From positions 14,264,687 through 14,328,686 of the forward strand of contig NC_082598.1 of the NCBI RefSeq assembly GCF_030936135.1: 64,000 bases of DNA, written 5' to 3'. Origin of the DNA: Gavia stellata (taxonomy: Eukaryota > Chordata > Aves > Gaviiformes > Gaviidae). A model generated the notes under the pieces. That model ran no database searches. It was given only the letters and a program-made list of their open reading frames with translations, and was not told the DNA's origin. The translations under genes were made by a program, and so were the position numbers. This document shows positions 35,901 to 47,946 of this stretch, in pieces (the first letter of the stretch is position 1; each line of letters begins with the position of its first letter).

Positions 35901-38900
35901 AATTCTTCTCCACTACAGTCTAACTCTAAAGGCACTTACATTTCAGAAGCCTTGAACCTTTATTTTCCACAGTTACCTAAATTTTTATTAGTAATTATGT
36001 GCCAATGGTCCCAAAGTAGTCCGGTCTCAATGGGGCCATATAACTTGGTGTCTTATTTATCCTGAAACATGTTTATCATCTAGAAATTAGATGGGGGTGG
36101 CTCAGTTGAGGCTCTACAGCTGTGTGCTGCTCCCAGACCAGCATATTGTATGTGGTCAGTTGTGGGACTGGGTTGACATGGGGGTAGCCGACTGACACAG
36201 ATCACACTTGCTAGAGGAATCAAGACATATAGGTGCTTTTTTATTTAAGAGGGGTTTTTTTTCTTTCTAATGCCTTCCTAATGAGTCAGCAGGGCTTTAC
36301 AAGATAAGAATGGGTTTTTTTAAAAGATGTTTTAATGTTTCACCCTCAGGGAATGGCCAAATGTATAAAAAACAGCCCAAGAAATCATGTGAAGATGCAA
36401 CTTGAGAGCCCTCCCCTGCCTGTATGAATGGAGGCACTGTAAACTTGAAAGCACAGGTTTTCCATCGAACCAGCCTGAGTTACGATACTGTGATTGCCAT
36501 AAAGGTAGGCTTTAGACTGTCTGAATTCTCCAAAATCCTTAATATAATTGTCTGAAGTCTGAAAATCCAATCATTCAAATGTCTTAATTTCAGGGACTAA
36601 AAATGCCCCTGCAAATTAGTGGGTGAAGAAACGTGAGGCAACAAAGTCATCCAGGCTCGGTGTTTGACTTGTTCAGGACCCTTGCTGCAGTCACTCTGAA
36701 GGAAAGCTGAGTAACCCCTTTGCTCTTTACCTGTTGATGTTAAGCAATACTTTAGACTATCACTTTATAACCATCATTATAAGATTTTTGAAGGAACGGA
36801 AGTTTTCTGGTGAACAGTTAAATTCTGGTACTGCCACACTGAGAAATATGTCTTTGCTAAAAGAAATTCACTTACTGCATTGAGCAATTGCTGCCAGTTT
36901 GCGTGCCCACAACTCTTGCTCCTTCTCAAGCTTCTGTGAGCAAGGACTGGGGCTGAGCCCTGGGGGGGAGTTAGGTACGGGCCCTTTACAGGAGACCAAA
37001 GGATATTATGAGGCCAATATGCTCAGGACGTTGCTGTGCTCAGCTGTAACTCACTATGCTGTGGGAGAGAGTCTTGGTTTTATCGCTGTAGATTGTGTTA
37101 ATCAAAATGAACACCAACAAATCTTTAGACTCCTTTCATTGCAGTTAATATCTACAGAGCCTAAAAGGCTATCTTGGAGATATATTTGCCTGGGAGTGCA
37201 CAGCCATATTGCTGACATAAGAAATCTGCTAATTCTTGTTGTTGAAGACGATGCCATTGTGCCCAGGAACTGCTGCTGCAGTGGGCTGAAACACAAGTAG
37301 TTACTCATTTGCCATGCAATTGCATTACAGAAATTAGAAGTGTTAATCATATCTTTCCATCCGTCCCGAGAGGAAATTTTATGGGTTGGTTTTTTTCTTA
37401 GTTCTTCCTCAGGCTTGAATTAAATAACCAGTAACGTAAGTATGCATATGTACTTTATGAAACAGTGGTGTTATATTACACATCTGTGAAAATTTCACTT
37501 GGAGCCAGATCTTGAGCACAGATCCATTGATGTCAACAGATGTATCCTAATTGATACCCCTTGAAGCTCTGTTGATGATTCATATGTTTCTGCTCTGTTG
37601 TTCTGGGTTTTTTAATTTCTCTTTTTGCTTTAGCATAAAAATATAAACACAAGAAATAAACACATCTGTGCATAATTTCTGTACTGTAACTGGAAACAAA
37701 TCCTCAGACCTGAAATCCATTTCTGCTCTATTCATCCATGTATACCCTTCCGTTGACTAGGAAATTTTCATTTCATTTGATTCCCAGAACAGTTAAACTG
37801 AATGATTCTAACTACTCCTTTGCGTTTGGACCGTCTGGTAATACAGAGCAGCTTTATAGGCTATAGAGAATTGCAGGTGGAATGACAACTACTGGTCTGA
37901 TACTGCACGCTGTAGGCATGTACATCAAAGCGTAATTTGCATCTCTTCCTTTTACTCACTTTGAGTGGTTTTTATTCTTTTAAAAAGAAATTCTTTGTGT
38001 TTCAGTAACATGGACTTCACATTACTTCCATTCCTCCAGTATTTGTTTTGAATAAACATGGTAAAGAAGTATTGCTCCTTCCATTTAACAGAGGGGAAAA
38101 TGTAGCACAGAATAAATAAATGCAAGGAAAGAGAGAGTGGTCTTCCCAGCAGGTGCTATCATGTAGCATTTATCCCACGAACGTCAGGTTATGAGTAGAT
38201 GATGCCATCCCTTCCCAATGAGGGTTGAAGAACAGCTGATGCTATTTCACAAGTGCCCTAAATACGAAGGCCTCTGCGAACAGTTAAGGGAAAAAGAAGG
38301 CAATAAGAAAAGTACTTCTTGAGCATGCAACGACTTGAATGAAGGACTGAAATTCTTTCACTTCAGATAGTTCAGACTAGTCATTAAAAAGAACATCTTT
38401 ATTACTGACATCATTTCAGTTATTCCTTGAGAATACCGTACATTTCAAAAGTGCTTTAGTTTCTATGCCATTGTGAAGCTAATCACCCAAAAAAAAGGTG
38501 AGTGCAAAGAAGTTTGTGTGGAATTAAAGGCGATCAAGCCAATTCTACCACTACTATTTCAGTGAAATGTGTGTGGAGAGAGAGGGATGGGATGCAAGTT
38601 TCTTTCTTTTCAGTGAATAGAAACCTGTTCACACTGTCACGAGGTTAAATGAGTATAATGTCAGATCTAAAATTCATAAGTATGGATAGACTCATCAGGA
38701 AGGGTTGCAATCAGCATACAGAGAGTAGAAAAGCTTTAAAAAGATGTGTCTGGATACAGCCCTCCCAAAGCTCTGTTTCAGGTGGCTGTTCTTGCTGAAT
38801 TTCCTGGTCTGGCAGAGTAAGCACTGAGTCAGGAATAAGTACTGGGCTCAGAGTTACTGCTTACATTGTCTTGGACTAGGCACTTCATGTTTTGTCTGAA

Positions 38901-39778
38901 GTGCTGATGTTATTAATAGCATGAAATAATGATATTTAAATTACTATAATCGTAACTGTTGATTGTAGTTGATTGGAACATAGCTATTTGGTTGCTTTTT
39001 CTTGAATAAAATTTTTGTTTCCACAAAGATCACAAAAGTAGCATTTTGCTCAAACTTTAAGTGTTTTTGTTAAAAATAGGTCTCCTTGCTTTCCTGGGAT
39101 TGCTGTTCAGGGCTGCATTCCTTGTCCTGTGCTATGGCCAGGGCTCACTAACCGGGCGATAGGAAAAGGCATGTACTTTAGTTATTTCCATTGCATTTCA
39201 GACCATGACTGCTGGGCTGTGCATATTACCTACAGGAGGTACAAGGGATTACTGGGAACACAAGACTTATAGAGGCTTAAAACCCAAGCTGGCCAAAGTA
39301 TGAGTCCTTATTATATAAATGTTTTTGCAAGCAGTACAAAATTTGAACTTGTCAAAACAAAACAAAGGGCCTACTGCTACTACCAAGATCAAAAGGTACC
39401 TGAAAGACAACATGAAAAAGAAATCAAGCTTTGATTTAGGCTTAACTGGTAGACAAATTGAGAAAACAGGTGGTTCTCTGTCTCAGTTCCTTCCCTTGGT
39501 CCTTCATTTTTCGGGTGGTGTGAAGAAGGCAGGTGGACTGACAGGAGCGAGCCCATCTCTGGGGCCTGTTTGGGGATCCCCACTGTGCTACATCCCCACA
39601 TCGTCGCTCTGCTCCTCAGTGAAGATTGAAACAGGGAGAAGGCATCTGAGGCTGTGCGTGCCATGACCTGTGTCCTGGCCCCCCCCCAGGACTCTGTTCC
39701 TGTATTGTCCCTCTTTCACGTCCTGTCCCTTCCCTGAGCTGTTCCCTAGGTGCAGCATCTATCTCCTTTGATTTCTGC

Positions 39779-39992
39779 TTGGGAAAGAGGGAAAGAAAAA
39801 AAAAAGAGAGAGAAAGAGAAGGAAAGAGAAATAAAAAGGGAAAGAAAGAAAGAAAGGGAAGGACGTAGGAGGGGAAGGAGGAAGAAAGGAATGAAGGAAG
39901 GAAGAAAGGACACAGAAGGAAAAGTAGGAGATGAAAAAAAGGAGAAGTTAAAAGAAGGAGAAGGAGAAAGACAAGTAAAAAAGAAAAAACCC
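39779..39992. repeat. Purine-rich (GA/GGAA/GAAA)n low-complexity tract, about 210 bp
   Basis: More than nine tenths of the plus strand here is A or G, with runs of GAAAG, GGAAG and AGAGAG units. Open frames in it on both strands (Lys/Glu/Arg-rich on plus; Phe/Leu/Ser-rich on minus) reflect composition, not coding. Confidence 0.9.
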
Positions 39993-41522
39993 AGGTATCT
40001 TTAGCAACAGCACAACCAGAGAGGCAGCGAATGCAGTTCTCTATGTAGTGCTCCCCTAGTCTGAGATCTACCAGATCTGGGCAAGAACTGAGCATCTCTG
40101 TTATTCTTTTGTCTGCTCCCATTTTGCCTTTCAGGAAGCAAAAGCAGCCTCAAAGAGCAGCAACAATTCTAGTTCCTCTCTTTTCCCTGAAGAGACACCT
40201 GAATACTTTAATGCCACTAAAAAGACTGACATATAAATGTATTTTTCATTTAACAGAATTCCTCTCTACAGGTGAAGGGAAAGAGGTAAACAGCATTGTT
40301 AAATTGAATTTCACTTCGTTGTTTACTTTTCAAATGCTTTAACAGTTTTCCTCTCCTTCTTTATATCTTTAAGACAGGGTTAAGAAGATTTAGTGGAGGT
40401 TGTTGCCATGGTGCTCATACCAAGGTGTCTGCATTCATTCCTCTGAACCTTGGTTAGTGCTTGTACATGTTTACAGCTTTGTCTGTCTGGATCTATTTGC
40501 ACTATCAAAATTAACACAGTCCACCCCAGCTGGTAGAGAATGTGTGCTTGTTTTTGCCTGGAGAAGATGCAGAATAAATGCAATGTGAAAGAAAGGTCTG
40601 CAGGCCTTTTTTTAACACTTCCCAAGTGTTTTCATAGACTCAGAATGTGCATGTGCAGAGGCAGACATGAGAGATGCTATATTTGACAACGTTTGCAAAT
40701 TAGGGGACAAATTATTTAGGGTTTTTTAATAGCTTTACAAAACTTTACAACTGATTGGGCAGTTCTTGCCAGCTGAAATCACAAAGAGGTGTTCCTGAAT
40801 GACATCACCATTGGAGCCTTTTAGGGGGGAGGGGAAGGGGAAGAACAAAAACAACATGGGGTGAATCTGATCTGTGCCATAGCTCCCTGCTCTAATACTA
40901 GTGGCCGTCTTTTTTAATACTGATTTAATTTTTTGTGATGCAGACATCGCACAGGCATTTAGCTCTAAAAGATCAGATGGTCCCCAGTCCTTCCTCTGGA
41001 CACAGAGCAGAGGAGAAGGTCTAAGGAATTCACAGCCCTTCACACACCTTGCACCTAAGCCCTGGCCAGAAGCGAGAGGCTGAGCTCCAAGCCCAGCCTT
41101 TGCACTAAGGAGCTGGCCATGCTGCCGATCTCCACTGGTGACACAAGGTGGCCTTCCCCTCTGGAGATGCTGTCCTGTCCAAACTCTCTCCTGCCCTCGC
41201 ACACACCAGCGCCTGCACACACACCGTGGCACTCAGGTCCTCCCGAAGACATAGCATAAGACTGATAGCTTTTCTGAACACACCATCAGGTCAGGGCTCG
41301 CATTAGCATTATTGTACTCTACTGGAATTAAAAGAGAGAAGTCTGCTATGAAATACTGTGTAATTAAACTGCAGTCTGTATCGTTTCTCTGTAGCAAATA
41401 CCTTCTACTAAAATGTTCATCTTGGAGTTGAAGCACGTTTCAATCCAAAGGTGCTACTTTTTCTGATCAAAAGGTGCTATTTTTTCCATAGGATGTGCTG
41501 ACCTCCATTAATACATGATTGA

Positions 41523-41544
41523 ACACACACACACACACACACAC
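41523..41544. repeat. (AC)11 microsatellite
   Basis: Eleven uninterrupted AC dinucleotides in intergenic sequence. Confidence 0.95.
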
Positions 41545-42285
41545 TGAACTGCAAGAGCTTGTGTTTCTGATGGCTCTACACCTTTTTCCTTGTAGTTCTC
41601 TACTATTCCTCCATTTGTGAGCTCATGGCAGTATGTGTCATTTGCTTAGTAAGTACTATCAGTGGGTTTAGGTCATATATTTGTTATCCTCCCTCTTGGA
41701 GAAATGCAACTCAACAGGCATGGTGTGAGATGTTCTGATTTAACACGGCAGCATTTTTCTCTGTGACATGGAAATTTTCATCTCTGGATAATCATACTTG
41801 TTCCAAATTAAAGGCTGTTTCCTATTGATAAAAAAATAAAAAACCTGTGTCCTTATTTGTAAGGAGAGGATGACTTCAGAAATGTGGGCTGCCTGTATTA
41901 GAGGAGAAAGAGTAGAACACCAGCCAACGGGAATGAAGGTCTCTGCTGAAGCTCCTGGCCTTGGTGGTGCAGCCTAAGCATATTAACCTTGAACGCTTTC
42001 TTTGGAGCCAGGTGGTGTTTAGGTCTTGGCAACAAGAAAGTGTGTGAGTCCTGGAAAGTTTATTCTGAAATGCCTTAAGAAAGGCTTTAACTGGTCCATC
42101 CAAAGTCTTTTGAAGTCCCCAGTGGTACCATAAGTTAGTGCCAAGGGAAAAACAAGAACTGGGCAAGCATGTATCACCCTTTCCCAGCTTGCAACTATTT
42201 TAGCTCTCTGACATTTGGATGGGTTTTCTATGTTTTCAGTGGGCTTCTCTTTCATTTACTTCTCCACCTTTGTACCCATGTAACT

Positions 42286-42440
42286 TTAGCACTCACAGCA
42301 TCCTTTGGCAACGAGTTCCACAGGTCTATATGCTAAGCAGCACATAATTTTATTTGTTTTGTATAAATAGTAGTTGACATAGGACATAAATAATAGTTTC
42401 CCAAGTCCCTTCAAAGCGAGTCTTTTCTGCAGTCTGTCCA
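42286..42440 (-). repeat. Ancient L3/CR1-like 3' fragment (tentative)
   Basis: The stretch GGCAACGAGTTCCACAGGTC, followed by a TTTTATTTGTTTTGTA segment, resembles the reverse complement of an L3-type LINE 3' region that encodes the WNxLP-like segment. It is strongly diverged. Confidence 0.35.
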
Positions 42441-45400
42441 TCTTCATCTCCAGCTCTGGCAAGAGCTGCTTTCTTGGATCCACACTCCTCAGCGCATGCG
42501 GGTGCCAAAGGAAGAGGTCTGAATACGAATCTTAGCACCTCATGGCATCACTCAGAGTTTATACGTTTACTCTTAGCCGTCTTATTTCTAAGTTGTCTGT
42601 GCTTACTATGCTTACTGTACTACAGCTGTCTATGCTAATTGAAAAGAGAAGTAAAAATTTCCCTTCTTTATAATAAATATTATGAAAATGTCACTTTGAA
42701 AAATACCTCCTAGCAGTTCGGTGACTGACAGTGCAAGTTTTATCTCGCCGTAGTTTGTTTTTGTACAGTGCTTATCACCACAGTGCCTAAACCTCTCACA
42801 ACCCATCATCACAATTGCTTTCTAGGGAAGGATTGTCTGTCTTTTATGGAGGAAGAGCTGAGGCATTCAAGGTCTGGTCTAGCACCCAGGAAAGCTGATG
42901 CCAAACATGTTTGCAAAAGGTCAAACCACGAGTCTGTGGCAGAGCTGAGAACAGAGTAACAGCTCAGTACTTTACCTCTGGAGCATTTTCTCCCACTTTT
43001 TCATTATCTTTGCAGTTTTCTGAGTGTTTTCACTTGTCAGAATTCACTCATTCATCTACATCTCTAAGATGATGTATTATTAAAATATTTGGCACCTGTC
43101 ATGTATTTTCTGCTTAATGTTTGCAATCAGTTAGGAAATGCAGTTTCCAAAATGATAGACCAGTGGGTGAAGGAGCATAGATAAAATTTCATTTTCTCTG
43201 GGAATCTAAAGCATTGGCAACATCAGACTTACTTTCTTTTCTTGAAATAGATCTAGTAGGGTAAGCTACTGTATTTTGCTACCACTTATACATCCTAAGT
43301 TTGTTAAAGGTTTTCTCCAGTGATAAATAATCCTCTAATAATTTGTTTTCTGTGGCAACAGACCATGTAAAATTGAGGGGTTTATGTGATCAAGAAATGT
43401 CATATAGTAGTTGTCCTCTCATTCTTATTTTAACTCTTATTTTGATTTTGCAAACAACAGAGAAAGGTATATTCTCAAAGCTCTTCTTTTGGTTTATTTT
43501 CTCTGCAGGGCAATCAACTTATATTTTCTAAGATACTGAATGAGGTGTCATTTTTAAAGTGTCACAATCTTCCCCCAAAATAGCCTACAACATTACTGTG
43601 AATTTATTTATTTTTTCTTTTTTTTTCCTGATTCAATTGAATAACTCCATTACCTTATTTATATTCAGTGAAAACTTTTTTAGTAGCACAGACTTTTTTC
43701 TGAATTCCTTTTAAAAATTGCATACAGTTCCAGAGGAGGGCAAATGATGTGTGATATGAGCAAGGATGATGGATTCCTAGATAAGTATTGCTAAAACAGT
43801 CATGAGAAATACTCAGAAATTGCTAGCAACAATAGCAATCATGGAAAGCGAGGCCATAACTCTCAGTAGCACAGTTCTTGCTGTTAAATGTTACTGTGGA
43901 TTTAGATGATACTACCCATGTATTTGCAAAAAAGTAGAAGAGTAGGACAGAACTAATTTAACAAAAACTGTATTTTTGGCTAACTACTAGTTGGTTGCAC
44001 TAAAATCTCAGCAAGTGAATCCTGTACAAAAATGGTCCTAATAAAAAAAAATCAGTGTTTGCCAAGAATTACTGCCTTCTGAAATGTGACAGACCACAAC
44101 CATTACCTGAAATTTAATAGTGAAATAAAGACCCTGATTCAGGATTTCCTAATGACATTGGGAGGCTTTTCATTCAATTTAGAGAATTTTGGGTCTGGTC
44201 ATCAGTTATCATTCTGAAACACATTTTGTCAGCCAGTCTGAAGTGCCAGGAACAGCTAGGTCTCCTAACTGCTACCACTGTTCTTGGAGAGATGCTAGCG
44301 CCTATATTTATACAACTCAGCCATAGCAACTGCCAACAATTGAAACACAATGTTTTTCTGTCTTTTTTGGTCTCATAGTAAATTAGCGCTGAATTCTTTG
44401 GCCATTAAATCATGCAGACCACTACAGATATTTACTATTAAACTGCAAAACTGTTTACAAATCAATCGATTGCATAAAAGCTTCAAACAGAGCAAATAAA
44501 TTGTTCAGATGAAACTGTTACAAAATCTATTACAGCAGTTCATTTCAGTATTTCAATTCATTTATTTAAGTGGCTAATTCAATGAGTTTAAGCTTATATC
44601 AAAACACTGATCCGAGACTGAATCTCCAGGTCCATATTTTTTATTTCTGTCATTCTTCACTTCTTTCAGGTCCCCAAATCCCAAATTTCTCTTAGCTGTA
44701 AGTCTGATTTAGCTTTGACACAGACTACTATGTGTAAGTCCTGCATACATTATTTTTCTGTTTATTCCACATAGGCTTAAGTTCCTGGGCTGAACAATCA
44801 AGAGATTTTCTGATTTGCTCTACAACTAAAAGCTAATTTTTTTCTTCTCTTTTTCTAAGGTCCCCATAAAATAGGTCACGGCTGAAATGGAGTGGTGTTT
44901 AAGAGCAAGCCATGCTCAGAGGATCAAATGTGAACAGTGACAAACTTGCAGATGAACAGGCCCCCAAATGCAAATGTCGGCATCCAAAATATTCCCCCGT
45001 AAGCACTTAATATGTTGATAATAGGAGTTCTGTTCTCTATCAGGTCAGCTTGGGCTGAGGCTGTGGTCATCCAGCTAAGGTCAACATTGCAGCAGACTTG
45101 GGTGGCTTCTCTAGCAGATACTTTACAGAATACAAAACACAGCTTTTGGTGTATAAATAACCGATAAGGCTTTTGGGGGGTAAGAACACTGTTTCTAACC
45201 TTCCTTTTATTATGTTCTAGTTTTCTTTTGCAGATTAAAAAAAAAAGAAAAAATGTCTGCCTAAAATACCTGAAGTGCTGTTGAGCTACTCCCATGCACA
45301 CGCTAAATAAATTGTTTAGCTGATGACTCGATCTAATACAATACCTGTTCCCCATGTTTGTTATAGGCTCTTGTGCAACACAGCTCCCGAAACTGTAATT

Positions 45401-47423
45401 TAATAGGACTAGCCTGAGGGCAAGTTTGCCATAACACTGCCAAGTTATTACAGTAGTCAGCTACATCAGAAGGAGCTTGAAGGATTGAAATGCAGAAAAT
45501 TAGCCTATTTTTTCAAAAGTGTAGGTGCTTATGGAACCTGTGGACTATTGCTAACATTGCTAAGCAATAAACCAAGCAATTGAATCTCAGTGTGCTAAAT
45601 ATGTAAAATAATTTTTAAAAGAGTTGGAGTTTTGTAACTATTGAGATTACAGAGTGGAACGAGTTTGAAAATTTTCTAACCATAGTTTACATTCTATAGG
45701 ATATTCTTCTATTTCAATTACTTTGTGTTTTGAGTTTTGAAATACCCTGCAAAAAATATTGAATGTTGCCTCAGTTTGATTTTTCTTGTTCCCAAAAGAC
45801 AAAACCCAAAGTTTTTATTTGTCAAAAAGAATTAAGAATTATGAAAATTCCTTTTAAAAAAAGTATAATCTCACTTATTTCCTGAGAAACTTTGGTTTCT
45901 AAACCTGCCAGTATTCTTCTAGAAACTTCCTGAGCAATAATATACATAGAATTTCCACTGAAATGAAGAGATTTAATTCAGGAGCATTATATCTGCCATA
46001 GGCTGCTGCAGATTTCTGTATCTGCTTTTCTCCCCCACCTTTTTAGCTCCATTTATAGTGAAAAAAGATTGTGAATTTTAATTCTAGGAAATAAAAGATT
46101 AATACAGAATTAATTCCAGAAATCCTGTGTAAGGATGAATATTATTAGAATATGACACATTTATTTAAATTTCAAGAACAAGTGTGATAACTAGACAAAT
46201 ACTATTCCAAGAAGTCTTAGAGAAGAAATAGTAAGAAATAGTAAAAAATATAATTTTATCCTCCAAGGGAATTCACCCCCAGAACAAGCTAGCCCAGTGA
46301 TGGTATTGACTCTTGGTTCTGCTTGGGTTTCATGCTCAATATAAACTGACCCATCAGTATTTTCCTCATCTACCGCATAACTCTCATGGAACATGAAGAA
46401 AATGTGAGTATTAACTAGATACAAGGTTACTATAGGAGGAAAGTTATTGCTGATAAAATTAAAAAGTCGCTCTATCTTTCTCCTTGGAAATGGGAAATTT
46501 CAAATTACATGCAGCTGAAGTTCACAACTGCTGTTTAAAATGGATTTTTGTGGTGTGATCACATGGAGACTGCTAAAGACTCTCCTATGTATGTTACCTG
46601 TTTCTCTTTGGCAATCAGTAGCTGGACATGAAGCATCAAAGGGCTTTGTACTCCTAAAACTGAATTCTGCAAAGGCTCTGGCTTCTCCTTATATGTCACA
46701 TCTCCAGATTAGTATTCTCTCCTTGCCCATTTCCAATTTCTAGTTAAACGCTGTAGATCACACGCTCCTAGGGGATATCGTAACTCCCCCTAGGCTGTTA
46801 AACTTCAGGGAGAAGGCTACCAGGACAGAATACAGTTTCTACAATAGGGAGGGTGAAATCCTGGTCCTGTGGGAATCAGCAGGAAAAACTTCTTTCACTG
46901 TAAGTACTGAAAGTTCTTCAGTAACAGCTGAATTTTAATTCTCTCTGAAAGATGACATTAGCACTTGAATATGTCAGGCTCCTGTTAACCCTAATAAGCT
47001 AGGAGAAGAAGTCAACAGCGGCAGAGCTCGAAGGAGTCAAGGAGCAAAGCTGTTCTCTTCATCTATTGAACTCAAGAGAGAAAATTGTCCCTGAGGCCGA
47101 GCTTACGTCAAAATCCCCACATTAGTGTTTCTGAGCACTGTCACGTGACTACAACAGTTGGCTACGACTAGCATGCGTGAGAAGAAAACCACAAAAAACT
47201 GTGAAAAAACAGAGATATATAACAAAAATGGTAGTATGAAAAAGTTAAGATTTAAAAAGGGTGAATCAAAAATAGTAAACACAATGACTTGACATTAACA
47301 GTACAAGAAAAGAAAATAATTTTCATCATTAGTTTTCAGCTTCCATTAAGTGTTTTGTCTTGCACCTTAGATGAATGCAAAAAACTAGAAATACGATCTA
47401 ATTCAGGCAAGTGTGACAGACTT

Positions 47424-47946
47424 CACAGAATCACAGAATCACAGCATCGTTAAGGTTGGAAAAGACCTGTAAGATCATGAAGTCCAACCATCAACCCAAC
47501 ACCACCATGCCCACTAAACCATGTCCCGAAGTGCCATGTATACACGTTCCTTGAACACCTCCAGTGATGGTGACTCCACCACCTCCCTGGGCAGTCTGTT
47601 CCAGTGCTTCACCACTCTCTCCGTAAAGAAGTTTTTCCTCATATCCAGCCTAAACCTCCCCTGGCACAACTTGAGGCCATTTCCTCTTGTCCTGTCGCTC
47701 GTCACTTGGGAGAAGAGACCAACACCCACCTCTCTGCAACCCCCTTTCAGGTAGTTGTAGAGAGCGATGAGGTCTCCCCTCAGCCTCCTCTTCTCCAGAC
47801 TGAACAACCCCAGTTCCCTCAGCCGCTCCTCATAAGACTTGTGCTCCAGACCCCTCACCAGCTTCGTCGCCCTTCTCTGGACACGCTCCAGCACCTCAAT
47901 GTCCTTCTTGTAGTGAGGGGCCCAAAACTGGACACAGGATTCGAGG
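47424..47946 (-). mobile_element. CR1 LINE, 3' fragment with intact C-terminal frame
   Basis: Minus-strand CR1 from [20 protein letters not shown] through [20 protein letters not shown] to [13 protein letters not shown], stop near 47,514, then the 3' UTR and terminal repeat (plus strand CACAGAATCACAGAATCAC at 47,424). The ORF2 C-terminus is open throughout, suggesting a relatively young copy. It is 5'-truncated at about 47,946. Confidence 0.93.

Larger units (their letters stand above)
28916..47423. other. Intergenic spacer, left part
   Basis: No exon with coding composition and paired splice sites was recognised on either strand. Contents noted: ancient L3/CR1-like traces (32.7 and 42.3 kb), a possible MIR-like trace (38.06-38.12 kb), a G9 run followed by a T-rich stretch at about 33,750, the purine tract at 39.8 kb, and (AC)11 at 41.5 kb. 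The many 60-145-codon open frames look random. Confidence 0.7.

Noticed and set aside
39616..40122. 168-codon minus-strand frame rich in Leu/Phe/Ser
   Set aside because: It is the pyrimidine complement of the purine tract at 39.8-40.0 kb; the apparent membrane-like composition is a low-complexity artefact.
44924..45355. 143-codon minus-strand frame in the spacer
   Set aside because: No domain, no family resemblance, AT-rich random-like composition.
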